Below are positions 28,033-37,728 of a stretch of 64,000 bases of DNA, one piece after another. Position 1 is the first letter of the stretch. Every line of letters starts with the position of its first letter. The stretch comes from Bacteroidota bacterium (lineage in GTDB: Bacteria; Bacteroidota; Bacteroidia; B-17B0; Aurantibacillaceae): the NCBI GenBank assembly GCA_018267475.1, contig JAFDYI010000013.1:32631-96630 (forward strand), written 5' to 3'. A model generated the notes under the pieces. It was not told the origin of the DNA, ran no database searches, and saw nothing but the letters and a program-made list of their open reading frames with translations. Made by a program: the position numbers and the translations under genes.

Positions 28033-29520
28033 ATGAAAAAAATTTTAGTTGCCAATAGAGGAGAGATTGCGCTACGCGTCATGCGCAGTGCTAAAGAAAT
28101 GGGTATAAAAACAGTAGCCGTTTTTAGCGAAGCCGATAGAAACGCACCTTTTGTACGTTATGCCGATGAGGCCGTGTGTATTGGTCCCCCACCAAGCAAT
28201 CAAAGCTATTTGCTGGGTAATAAAATTATAGAAGTAGCCCAAAAGCTGCAGGTAGAAGGCATTCATCCGGGTTATGGTTTTTTGTCTGAAAATGCCGACT
28301 TTGCGGCTGCGGTAAAAAAAGCCGGGCTTGTATTTATTGGCCCAAGTCCTGAAGCCATGGACATTATGGGCGATAAACTATCGGCCAAGGCTGCTGCCAA
28401 AAAATTTAATGTACCCATGATACCCGGTAGCGCCGGAGCTATTAAAGACCTAAATGAGGCTATTAGCGTAGCTAAAACAGTAGGCTTCCCTTTATTGATA
28501 AAAGCATCTGCGGGTGGCGGCGGAAAAGGCATGCGCTTAGTAGAGCGTATAGAAGATATTGAAGAGCAAATGAAAATGGCCATGAGCGAAGCCAAATCAG
28601 CCTTTGGAGACGACGCGGTGTTTATAGAGAAATTTGCTTCCGGTCCACGCCATATAGAAATTCAAATTATGGCCGACAACCACGGCAATGTAGTGTATCT
28701 GTTTGAGCGCGAGTGCAGCATACAACGCAGGCACCAAAAGGTAATAGAAGAGGCTCCCTCCTCCATATTAAGTCCGGAGATGCGTAAAAAAATGGGAGAA
28801 TGTGCGGTAAGCGTAGCTAAAGCCTGTAACTACAGCGGCGCCGGCACGGTAGAGTTTTTGGTGGACGACCAAATGAATTTTTACTTCTTAGAGATGAACA
28901 CCAGGTTGCAAGTAGAACACCCCGTTACCGAAATGATTACCGGCATAGATTTAGTGAAAGAACAAATACGAGTAGCAAGAGGAGAGAAATTATCTTTTAC
29001 ACAAAACGACTTGAAGATTAACGGCCATGCGCTTGAAGTGCGCGTGTGTGCCGAAGATCCTAAAAATAATTTTTTACCCGATATAGGAAAACTAACCACA
29101 TATCGCATTCCAAAAGGAACCGGGGTGCGGGTGGACGATGGCTTTGAAGAAGGCATGGACATTCCTATATTTTACGACCCCATGATTGCTAAACTTATTG
29201 TACACGCTCAAACCCGGCAAGAAGCCATCAACCGAATGCTGCGGGCAATTGATGAATATCAAATAACGGGCGTATCTACCACGCTGCCTTTTTGCTCATT
29301 TGTGCTAAAACACCAGGCTTTTACCAGCGGAAAATTTGATACCAACTTCATAAAAAATTACTTTAAACCCGAGATGCTGGATACCCAAAAAGAACAAGAG
29401 GCGGCAATAGCTGCTTTGTTTGGCACAATTTTGGTAAATAAAGACGCAAAGGTTGTAAAACAAGACCAAAACAAAACGGTAAGCAAAGCCTCTAAATGGA
29501 AAACCAATCGTGTGAATTAA
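28033..29520 (+). CDS. accC: Biotin carboxylase subunit of an acyl-CoA carboxylase
   Basis: 495 residues. ATP-dependent carboxylation of biotin, first half-reaction of acetyl-CoA (or propionyl-CoA) carboxylase. Visible: the N-terminal MKKILVANRGEIALRVMRSA, the glycine-rich ATP loop KASAGGGGKGMRLV (GGGGKG at 161-166), RECSIQRRHQKVIEEAPS, and the catalytic EMNTRLQVEHPVTE. The protein runs about 45 residues past the usual bacterial AccC end, with a Lys/Gln-rich tail of the sort seen in Bacteroidota. No biotin carrier or carboxyltransferase gene is adjacent, so whether acetyl- or propionyl-CoA is the partner substrate is open. Confidence 0.92.
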   Translation: MKKILVANRGEIALRVMRSAKEMGIKTVAVFSEADRNAPFVRYADEAVCIGPPPSNQSYLLGNKIIEVAQKLQVEGIHPGYGFLSENADFAAAVKKAGLVFIGPSPEAMDIMGDKLSAKAAAKKFNVPMIPGSAGAIKDLNEAISVAKTVGFPLLIKASAGGGGKGMRLVERIEDIEEQMKMAMSEAKSAFGDDAVFIEKFASGPRHIEIQIMADNHGNVVYLFERECSIQRRHQKVIEEAPSSILSPEMRKKMGECAVSVAKACNYSGAGTVEFLVDDQMNFYFLEMNTRLQVEHPVTEMITGIDLVKEQIRVARGEKLSFTQNDLKINGHALEVRVCAEDPKNNFLPDIGKLTTYRIPKGTGVRVDDGFEEGMDIPIFYDPMIAKLIVHAQTRQEAINRMLRAIDEYQITGVSTTLPFCSFVLKHQAFTSGKFDTNFIKNYFKPEMLDTQKEQEAAIAALFGTILVNKDAKVVKQDQNKTVSKASKWKTNRVN

Positions 29521-29567
29521 AACAAAAACACGAGATTCTTTTTGTTTGAGAGCGTAAAAATAACAGA

Positions 29568-30224
29568 ATGAACACTGTTGCCACCATACAAAAAAAAAAT
29601 CATTTCGCGTGTTTGGGGTTGATAGGTCTTTTTTTTATTTTTCAAAAAACACAAGCGCAAAGCACGGCTAATCCTTACGTAAACACAATACAGGTGCCCG
29701 ATGGGGGCTATAGAGTTACCGCTACGGTAATAGACGGGAAAGACACCGTGCCTTATATCTGGCTTAATTGGATTTATGTGATAGATAAAATGTCGCCCCG
29801 AGCCTACAAAAAATGGCTGGAGTGGAACCGCATGCGATATAATGTAAAAAAAGTGTATCCATACGCTATTTTGGCTGCCGCCAAACTAAAAGAAATTGAT
29901 GTCGAAATGGCTAAAATACCAAGTGAAAAAGCACGTAAAAAATACCTGAAACAACAAGAAAAAGAATTGCAAAAACAATTTGGCACCGAATTAAAAGAAC
30001 TTACTATTACACAAGGAAAAATTTTAATGAAATTAATAGACCGCGAAACAGGAAAGACTACTTTTTCGATTGTAAAAGAAATGCGCGGCGGCTTTAATGC
30101 TTTTATGTGGCAAAGCTTAGCTGTGTTGGTAGGCTCTTCTATGAAATATGAATATAATATAAAAGACCCCTACGACCAACAAATAGAGTTAGCGGTTCGG
30201 CAAATAGAAGCCGGACAATTTTAG
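29568..30224 (+). CDS. DUF4294 secreted protein
   Basis: 218 residues. A hydrophobic N-terminal stretch (LGLIGLFFIFQKTQAQ) is a signal peptide. The remainder has the DUF4294 pattern: DGKDTVPYIWLNWIYV, then a Lys/Arg-rich helical segment (Y-K-K-W-L-E-W-N-R-M-R-Y-N-V-K-K-V-Y-P-Y), ILKLIDRETGKTTF-like motif at LMKLIDRETGKTTF, and ending in IELAVRQIEAG. The function is unknown; the family is restricted mainly to Bacteroidota. It lies 47 bp downstream of accC on the same strand and may be co-transcribed. Confidence 0.82.
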   Translation: MNTVATIQKKNHFACLGLIGLFFIFQKTQAQSTANPYVNTIQVPDGGYRVTATVIDGKDTVPYIWLNWIYVIDKMSPRAYKKWLEWNRMRYNVKKVYPYAILAAAKLKEIDVEMAKIPSEKARKKYLKQQEKELQKQFGTELKELTITQGKILMKLIDRETGKTTFSIVKEMRGGFNAFMWQSLAVLVGSSMKYEYNIKDPYDQQIELAVRQIEAGQF

Positions 30225-30325
30225 AAGGTAAAAAACCTAAAAACGATTTTTTTGAAGTCCAATCTATTCATACGTTAAGGCAAAAAAAGAATGCCGACTT
30301 TTTCGTATTCTTTGCGAGGGTTTTT

Positions 30326-30333
30326 TATCTTTG
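30326..30333 (+). promoter_or_regulatory. Probable -7 element of enolase
   Basis: TATCTTTG (perfect TAnnTTTG) ends 20 bp before the enolase ATG. A TTTG lies 11 bp further up, too close to be a standard -33 box. Confidence 0.5.
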
Positions 30334-30350
30334 CCTCAAAATTTTTATAA

Positions 30351-31643
<1,293 letters not shown>

Positions 31644-31684
31644 AGTGGTTCGCTCCGCTAAAAGAAGCATTTGTTTTAAGTAAG

Positions 31685-32728
31685 ATGGCAAAAAAAACAA
31701 GAAAAAAATGGCTTTGGCTGCTGCCCTTGCTGTTGCTGTGTGCTTTGGCTTATACGGCTTACAAAACAGTACTGCAACCCAACACATACTTAGATGGAAA
31801 AAAGTATAAATTCATATACATCCCTACTAAAAGTACGTATGCCGATGTGTTGAGTTTGCTAAAAGAAGAAGATATTTTGCAAAACCCTCAAACCTTTGAA
31901 TGGTTAGCAAAAGCCTACGATTTGTCTAACACCTATAAGCCCGGTAAATATAGGGTAACAGCCGGCATGACCAACAGGCAAATTATACGCATGATAAAAA
32001 ATGGAAAGCAAGAAAAAGTAAAAATTACGTTTAATGCATCTGATCACACCAACGAAGACCTGATACAAAAAATAGCCGATAAATTAGAGATAAGCGAAAG
32101 CGAGTTGGAAACCTTTTTTTCTACCCCTACTTCGTTTAGCGAGCGGTATCAAACCAATACAGAAACGTTGCGCTGTCTTTTTTTACCCGAAACGTATGAG
32201 CTAAACTGGAATACCCCTTTGCCCGACTTGATGCTGTTAGTAGAAAAAAAGTACAATACTTTTTGGAATGATAGTCGTAAGAAAAAGGCCGGTACGCTTA
32301 ATTTTTCCCCTTTGCAAGTTATTATTTTAGCTTCTATTGTACAATCCGAATCATCTATTGCCAGCGAGCAGCAACTTATTGCCGGCGTTTATATAAACCG
32401 TCTTAATCAAAACATGCCGCTTCAAGCCGACCCTACTTTAATTTTTGCCGTGGGCGATTTTTCTATTCAACGAGTACGTAGCGGAGATAAAGAAATAAAT
32501 TCACCGTACAATACGTACCAAAACAAAGGCTTGCCGCCGGGCCCTATTTGCCTGCCTTATGCGCAAGCTATGGATGCGGTGCTTAATTACAAAAAACACC
32601 ATTATTTATATTTTTGTGCCAAGCCCGATTTAAAGGGATATTCCAATTATTCGGTTACGTACCAAGAGCATCAAAAATACGCCGAGGCCTATCAAAAAGA
32701 AATGAATAAAAGAGGCATTAATCGTTAG
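31685..32728 (+). CDS. mltG: Endolytic murein transglycosylase MltG
   Basis: 347 residues. One N-terminal membrane anchor (about 9-28) and a YceG/MltG domain facing the periplasm. It cleaves nascent glycan strands and so limits their length during peptidoglycan synthesis. The catalytic Glu is Glu222 in ILASIVQSESS. Further family motifs: FLPETYELNW, and the C-terminal YNTYQNKGLPPGPICLP with the NYSVTYQEHQKY end. It lies between enolase and folK; folK starts 4 bp after its stop, so they are co-transcribed. Confidence 0.94.
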   Translation: MAKKTRKKWLWLLPLLLLCALAYTAYKTVLQPNTYLDGKKYKFIYIPTKSTYADVLSLLKEEDILQNPQTFEWLAKAYDLSNTYKPGKYRVTAGMTNRQIIRMIKNGKQEKVKITFNASDHTNEDLIQKIADKLEISESELETFFSTPTSFSERYQTNTETLRCLFLPETYELNWNTPLPDLMLLVEKKYNTFWNDSRKKKAGTLNFSPLQVIILASIVQSESSIASEQQLIAGVYINRLNQNMPLQADPTLIFAVGDFSIQRVRSGDKEINSPYNTYQNKGLPPGPICLPYAQAMDAVLNYKKHHYLYFCAKPDLKGYSNYSVTYQEHQKYAEAYQKEMNKRGINR

Positions 32729-32732
32729 TAAG

Positions 32733-33236
32733 ATGCAACACACTGTTTTTATATGTCTGGGGGCCAATATAGGTGATTGTGTTACTACTTTTGAAAAAGC
32801 AAAAAAAAGTATAGAGGGCAGCATAGGCACTATAAAAAAAATATCCAGTTTATATCAAACTCAAGCGTGGGGCATGGAGCGGGCTCCTGATTTTTTTAAC
32901 CAAGTGTTAGAATTGCAAACTACGCTTACAGCCCCAAAACTAATGGAGGTGCTTTTACAAATAGAAAGTCAGTTGGGAAGAAAGCGAACGAACGAGCCCG
33001 AAGCAGCGTACCAAAACAGAGTGTTGGATATAGACCTGCTTTTTTTTGACACCGAAATAATACAAAGCCCTTTGTTGGAAGTGCCGCACCCAAAGTTGCA
33101 TCTACGTCGTTTTGTGCTTATTCCTTTGCAAGAAATAGCCCCCGATTTTATACACCCTTTATTAAAAAAAAGCATTGCACAATTGGCCTTAGCTTGCTCT
33201 GATAGTGGGGGACTGAAAAAAGTTATGATAGCTTGA
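32733..33236 (+). CDS. folK: 2-amino-4-hydroxy-6-hydroxymethyldihydropteridine pyrophosphokinase
   Basis: 167 residues. HPPK, which transfers pyrophosphate from ATP to 6-hydroxymethyl-7,8-dihydropterin in folate synthesis. Visible: the N-terminal LGANIGDCVTTFEKA, SSLYQTQAWGMERAPDFFNQVLELQT, the Arg-rich loop LGRKRTNEPE, the catalytic LDIDLLFFD and the PHPKLHLRRFVLIPL signature. All expected key residues are present. Last gene of the mltG-folK unit before the accessory Fic region. Confidence 0.95.
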   Translation: MQHTVFICLGANIGDCVTTFEKAKKSIEGSIGTIKKISSLYQTQAWGMERAPDFFNQVLELQTTLTAPKLMEVLLQIESQLGRKRTNEPEAAYQNRVLDIDLLFFDTEIIQSPLLEVPHPKLHLRRFVLIPLQEIAPDFIHPLLKKSIAQLALACSDSGGLKKVMIA

Positions 33237-33384
33237 TAAAAGCATCAAATTTTGAAGTTCTTACCTTTGTGTAACTGTTTTTTTGGTTGTTTTTTATAGC
33301 TAAATTTAATCTATGAAAAAAACGGTAAAGCAGCCTTTTTTCAGTATTCGTATTTTGTTGTGCGGTAAAAAAATAGAATAATCG

Positions 33385-33420
33385 CCGCAAATTTGCGGTA
33401 AATATTCGTATATTTGCCGC
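33385..33420 (+). promoter_or_regulatory. Overlapping inverted repeats and promoter in front of fic
   Basis: Two dyads share a half-site. The first is a perfect 14 bp palindrome, CCGCAAATTTGCGG (33385-33398). The second, 33395-33420, has 11 bp arms GCGGTAAATAT and ATATTTGCCGC (10 of 11 complementary) around a 4 bp centre. The right arm overlaps TATATTTG (33409-33416), a perfect -7 box 21 bp before the ATG. A regulator bound here would block the promoter, as expected of autoregulation; the Fic protein itself ends in a predicted winged helix. Confidence 0.6.
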
Positions 33421-33437
33421 ATCATTGTTTTTAATCA

Positions 33438-34544
33438 ATGGCAAAATACATTTACGAACATAAAAATTGGACGAACTTTTCGTGGCAAGACAAAGCTATA
33501 AACGCAGTGTTTGGTGAGGTAAAACTAATGCAAGGCAAAATTGTTGGACAAATGAACGCTTTAGGTTTTTCAGCCAAAGAAGAAGCTACGCTCACAGCCC
33601 TTACTTTAGACATAGTAAAATCGAGTGAAATAGAAGGGGAATTACTTAACTACGAGCAAGTGCGATCTTCTATCGCAAGGCGTTTAGGTATTAGCACCGC
33701 AGGGCTTGTGCCAAGCAGCCGCCATATAGAGGGCGTTGTAGAAATGATGCTTAATGCGACGCAATGCTACGCGTTGCCTTTAACTGAAAAACGATTGTTT
33801 GGTTGGCACGCAGCACTTTTCCCAACAGGGCACAGTGGCCCCTATAAAATAGAAGTTGGTAAATACCGAACAGGCAGAATGCAAGTTGTTTCGGGCGCAA
33901 TAGGCAAAGAGAAAATACACTACGAAGCTGTAAACCCCAAATTGGTTAAAACTGAAATGGGCAAGTTTTTATATTGGTTTAATAATGACAATCAATTTGA
34001 CCTTGTAATAAAAGCAGCTATTGCTCATTTTTGGTTTATCATTATTCACCCGTTTGATGACGGGAACGGACGTATTGGTCGAGCCATAACGGATATGTTA
34101 CTTGCGCGTGCCGAAAGCAGTGGCGAACGTTTTTATAGCATGTCAAGTCAAACCTTGATAGAACGCAAACGCTACTACGAAGTATTACAAAAAGTACAAC
34201 ATAGCACAGGCGACATTACAGAATGGCTTGAATGGTTTTTGCATTGTTTGAAAAACGCAATGCTTGCCACCGAAAAAACAACGCAACGCATTTTGCGAAA
34301 AGCTGAATTTTGGAAACGGCACGAAAACACGCCAATCAACGAACGCCAACGAACTATTTTGAACATGCTCTTTGACGGCTTTGATGGAAAATTACAATCA
34401 TCAAAATGGGCGAAGATTACCAAAGTTTCAACAGACACCGCGTTGCGCGATATAAAAAACTTAATAGAGAAAGGCATATTGCAAGAAGCAGATGAAGGCG
34501 GACGAAATGTTAATTACGAACTTGCTGATTTTACACTCAAGTAA
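33438..34544 (+). CDS. Fic-family protein with N-terminal inhibitory motif and C-terminal winged helix
   Basis: 368 residues, cytoplasmic. The N-terminal domain (1-100) resembles the DUF4172-type segment of long Fic proteins. It carries an inhibitory motif SSEIEG (62-67, the (S/T)xxxE(G/N) form), placing it among class II Fic proteins in which the inhibitory helix lies before the Fic domain in the same chain. The Fic core has the canonical HPFDDGNGRIGR (204-215), so AMP transfer to a protein target is expected. Residues about 300-368 look like a winged helix (KITKVSTDTALRDIKNLIEKGIL). Target unknown. Flanked by spacers of about 200 bp on each side; the upstream one bears an operator-like site. 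Confidence 0.92.
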   Translation: MAKYIYEHKNWTNFSWQDKAINAVFGEVKLMQGKIVGQMNALGFSAKEEATLTALTLDIVKSSEIEGELLNYEQVRSSIARRLGISTAGLVPSSRHIEGVVEMMLNATQCYALPLTEKRLFGWHAALFPTGHSGPYKIEVGKYRTGRMQVVSGAIGKEKIHYEAVNPKLVKTEMGKFLYWFNNDNQFDLVIKAAIAHFWFIIIHPFDDGNGRIGRAITDMLLARAESSGERFYSMSSQTLIERKRYYEVLQKVQHSTGDITEWLEWFLHCLKNAMLATEKTTQRILRKAEFWKRHENTPINERQRTILNMLFDGFDGKLQSSKWAKITKVSTDTALRDIKNLIEKGILQEADEGGRNVNYELADFTLK

Positions 34545-34753
34545 AAAAAGGGCGTTGATAAAATGAAAATACCAAGGCGAAAAGCACTACCTCCAACACC
34601 GGCTTGGCGTCAGTCGGGCACACGAGTTTTTGGTTGAAAAACATTTTGTACGCTTGCCGCCGCCTGATTATTCACGCGCTTACCGGATAGGTCTTTAACA
34701 GGAATGTATATGCGGCTTGTGTCGGTGTATAGCGCTATCTATAAAAATAAATG

Positions 34754-34761
34754 TAAATTTG
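34754..34761 (+). promoter_or_regulatory. Probable -7 element of the C45/PaaK-like pair
   Basis: TAAATTTG (perfect TAnnTTTG) ends 7 bp before the ATG at 34769, implying a nearly leaderless transcript. No -33 box at the usual distance. Confidence 0.35.
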
Positions 34762-34768
34762 CCAAGAG

Positions 34769-36442
34769 ATGCTTCGTGTCATAAAAAAAACAGTTCTTGT
34801 AGTAGGCATTTTGCTTTTGTTGTTTTTGCTTTATTTTTTTGGTAGCATTTATATAGCCACTCCAAAAGTGGTTTATACACCCGTTACTAAGCTAGAGCGA
34901 CAAACCTTGTCCCCTCATTTTTATAAAATAAAAAACAACTGGCTTAAAAAAAGCGAAAGCGGTTTGTGGGAATTGTATGTAGAGGGTAATGGCTTTGAGC
35001 GCGGGGTGGTGGCGGGTAAGCTTACCAAGGAGTTGGCTGAAGAGCAAGAAACAGCTTTTATCGAGCAAATAAAAAAAATCATTCCGTCGGCATGGTATTT
35101 GAATTTTTTAAAATTTTTTGTGGCCTATTTCAATCGGCACTTACCGGAGCACATCACTAGTGAGTATCAGCAAGAAATTTATGGGGTATCGCTATCGGCC
35201 TCTGATAAATACGACAACATGGCGCCCAAGTATTATCGTATGATAAACTACCATGCGGCACATGATATTGGGCATGCTCTGCAAGACAAAAATATGGCTG
35301 TGGGTTGCACTTCTTTTGGTGTATGGAATGAAAAATCGGCTAACGGAAAAGTATTGATAGGTCGTAATTTTGATTTTTATTCAGGAGATGAATTTGCAAA
35401 AAACAAAATAGTTGCTTTTGTAAAACCCGATAGCGGTTACCAATACGCTTATGTTACCTGGGCGGGCTTTGTGGGTGTGGTTTCGGGCATGAACGAAAAG
35501 GGATTAACCGTTACTATAAACGCGGCAAAAAGCGATATTCCTACACAGGCAGCTACCCCTATTTCGTTATTAGCCAAAGAAATTTTGCAATACGCTACTA
35601 ATATAAAAGAAGCATATACCATAGCGAAAAAAAGAAATACGTTTGTTTCAGAATCTATTTTAATTGGGTCGGCGCAAGAAAACAAATGCGCTATTATAGA
35701 AAAAACACCCACTAAAATAAATTTGTATCAAGAAGATAGAAACGAGTTGGTGTGCCCCAATCATTATCAAAGTCTCTTTTTTTCTACCGATGTAAACAAT
35801 AATAAAAACATCATTCAAAGTTCCTCTATATTTAGAAAATACCGCATGGAGCAACTTTTAGGAGAACAAAATAAAATATCGTACCAAAATGCGGCCGCTA
35901 TTTTGCGAAATCAAAAAGGAATAAATAATAAAGATATCGGTATGGGCAATGAAAAAGCCATTAACCAACTTATTGCCCACCACGGCATTATTTTTTCACC
36001 GCAAGAGGGGCTGATGTGGGTATCTACCAACCCTTTTCAATGCGGAGCCTTTGTTTGTTACAACATAAAAAAAGTATTTAATACAGCATCTAATTTGCAA
36101 ACCAGGCAAGAGATAAAAATAGATAGCCTTACCATAGCTGCCGATTCTTTTTTAGAAAGTCCGTTGTACCAAAAATTTGTGCTGTTCAAGAAAATAAAAA
36201 AATACATTTATTTATTAGAACGAGCCAACCCTATTTTACCTTTAGATACCGGCATAGAACAAGCCTTTATAAAAAGCAACCCTAACAGCTACGACACTTA
36301 TTGGGTTTTAGCGCGGTATTACGAAAAAACAAACGAAAAAAAACAAGCCCAATATTACTACAAGCAAGCGCTTACAAAAGAAATTGCTACCCGAAGCGAG
36401 CAAGAAGAAATAAAAAAACAACTAAAAAAAATTTCTTTATAG
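34769..36442 (+). CDS. C45-type Ntn-hydrolase (acyltransferase/peptidase-like), membrane-anchored
   Basis: 557 residues. One N-terminal membrane helix (about 7-30), then a domain like acyl-CoA:6-aminopenicillanate acyltransferase (C45, Ntn-hydrolase fold). The key segment is AVGCTSFGVWNEKSANGKVL with Gly179-Cys180. In family members the chain is cut before such a Cys, which becomes the N-terminal nucleophile. IGRNFDFYSGDEF and GMNEKGLTVTINAAKSD are further family motifs. The last about 50 residues form a TPR-like hairpin. The PaaK-like ligase starts 1 bp after the stop, so an acyl-CoA made by that enzyme could be its substrate (inference). Confidence 0.78.
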   Translation: MLRVIKKTVLVVGILLLLFLLYFFGSIYIATPKVVYTPVTKLERQTLSPHFYKIKNNWLKKSESGLWELYVEGNGFERGVVAGKLTKELAEEQETAFIEQIKKIIPSAWYLNFLKFFVAYFNRHLPEHITSEYQQEIYGVSLSASDKYDNMAPKYYRMINYHAAHDIGHALQDKNMAVGCTSFGVWNEKSANGKVLIGRNFDFYSGDEFAKNKIVAFVKPDSGYQYAYVTWAGFVGVVSGMNEKGLTVTINAAKSDIPTQAATPISLLAKEILQYATNIKEAYTIAKKRNTFVSESILIGSAQENKCAIIEKTPTKINLYQEDRNELVCPNHYQSLFFSTDVNNNKNIIQSSSIFRKYRMEQLLGEQNKISYQNAAAILRNQKGINNKDIGMGNEKAINQLIAHHGIIFSPQEGLMWVSTNPFQCGAFVCYNIKKVFNTASNLQTRQEIKIDSLTIAADSFLESPLYQKFVLFKKIKKYIYLLERANPILPLDTGIEQAFIKSNPNSYDTYWVLARYYEKTNEKKQAQYYYKQALTKEIATRSEQEEIKKQLKKISL

Positions 36443-36443
36443 T

Positions 36444-37727
36444 ATGGACTCTATTCTTTTTTGGGACCCGGAAAAAGTGTTGGAATATCAGCAACAACAC
36501 CTTTTTAAAACACTTAACTATACAGCGCAGCAGGCCCCTTTTTATAAAAAGCGATTTCAAAAAGAAAAAATAGCGGTTGAAAAAATTACAACACTCAACG
36601 ATTTTAAATCCATACCCTTTACCACTAAAGAAGATATACAAACATATAATCACGAGTTTTTTTGTGTAAGCCGAGAACAAATAATAGATTATGTTACCAC
36701 CTCCGGAACGGCCGGCCATCCTATAACGATAGGGCTTACCGAAAAAGATTTAGAACGGCTTGCGCACAATGAATGCACTTCTTTTAAATTAACAGGAGGC
36801 TCTAACAAAGAAGTATATCAACTGATGACCACCCTGGATAAGCGCTTCATGGCGGGTATGGCGTATTTTTTAGGCGCACGCAAATTGGGTGCCGGCATTA
36901 TTAGAGTGGGCAACGGCCTTCCGCAATTGCAGTGGGATACTATAATGCGTGTAAAACCCAGCGCCATTATTTGTGTACCTTCTTTTATTTTAAAGCTAAT
37001 AGAATATGCCGAACAGCATCATATAGAGTATAAAACTAGCAGCGTGAAAAAAGCCATTTGCGTTGGAGAGCCTATTCGCAACGAAGATTTTTCACTTAAT
37101 AGATTAGGTAAAAAAATAACAGAAAAGTGGAACATACCATTGTTTTCTACCTATGCATCTAGTGAAATGTCCGCTGCTTTTACAGAGTGTACACACGGAG
37201 TAGGAGGGCATTTGCAACCTGATTTGCTTTTTACCGAGCTGATAGACGAGCAAGGAAATCCCACGAAAAAAGGCGAAGCCGGAGAACTGGTAATTACTAC
37301 TATTGGAGTAGAGGGCATGCCTTTGCTTCGTTTTAAAACAGGCGATATATGCAAATGGCATGAAGAGCCTTGTCTTTGTGGAAGAACTAGTCCGCGTATA
37401 AGCCCTATATTAGGCAGAAAAAATCAAATGATAAAATACAAAGGCACTACTCTTTACCCGCCCGCTCTGTATGATATTTTAGATGCAATAGACGAAATAC
37501 AAAACTATCAAATAGAGGTTTTTACTAATGAAATAGGTACCGACGAATTATGTGTGCATATAGGGTGCGATACCCCCACGGAAACAGTAGAAAAAGAAAT
37601 AAAAGATATGCTTAGAGCCAAGCTGCGTGTAGCGCCTACACTTATTTTTATGGCAAGCGCTGCTTTACAACAAAAAATCACCAAAGAAGAAAACAGAAAA
37701 CCCATTATTTTTATAGATAAGCGGTAA
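36444..37727 (+). CDS. PaaK-like acyl/aryl-CoA ligase (AMP-forming)
   Basis: 427 residues, cytoplasmic, the size of phenylacetate-CoA ligases. ANL-superfamily motifs: TTSGTAGHPITIGLT (ATP loop, about 88-102), TYASSEMSAAFTEC (adenine/acyl site), LRFKTGDIC, a Cys pair in CLCGRTSPR, and the hinge/Lys region IKYKGTTLYPPALYDILD. The C-terminal domain is ACT-like, as in PaaK. The substrate need not be phenylacetate: related ligases occur in aryl-polyene/flexirubin-type and other pathways. Joined to the C45 gene with a 1 bp gap. The stop lies 1 bp from the stop of the convergent T9SS gene. Confidence 0.82.
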   Translation: MDSILFWDPEKVLEYQQQHLFKTLNYTAQQAPFYKKRFQKEKIAVEKITTLNDFKSIPFTTKEDIQTYNHEFFCVSREQIIDYVTTSGTAGHPITIGLTEKDLERLAHNECTSFKLTGGSNKEVYQLMTTLDKRFMAGMAYFLGARKLGAGIIRVGNGLPQLQWDTIMRVKPSAIICVPSFILKLIEYAEQHHIEYKTSSVKKAICVGEPIRNEDFSLNRLGKKITEKWNIPLFSTYASSEMSAAFTECTHGVGGHLQPDLLFTELIDEQGNPTKKGEAGELVITTIGVEGMPLLRFKTGDICKWHEEPCLCGRTSPRISPILGRKNQMIKYKGTTLYPPALYDILDAIDEIQNYQIEVFTNEIGTDELCVHIGCDTPTETVEKEIKDMLRAKLRVAPTLIFMASAALQQKITKEENRKPIIFIDKR

Positions 37728-37728
37728 T

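Noticed and set aside
34769..37727. Penicillin biosynthesis or phenylacetate breakdown as the role of the C45/PaaK-like pair.
   Set aside because: Families are broad; no other gene of either pathway lies here.
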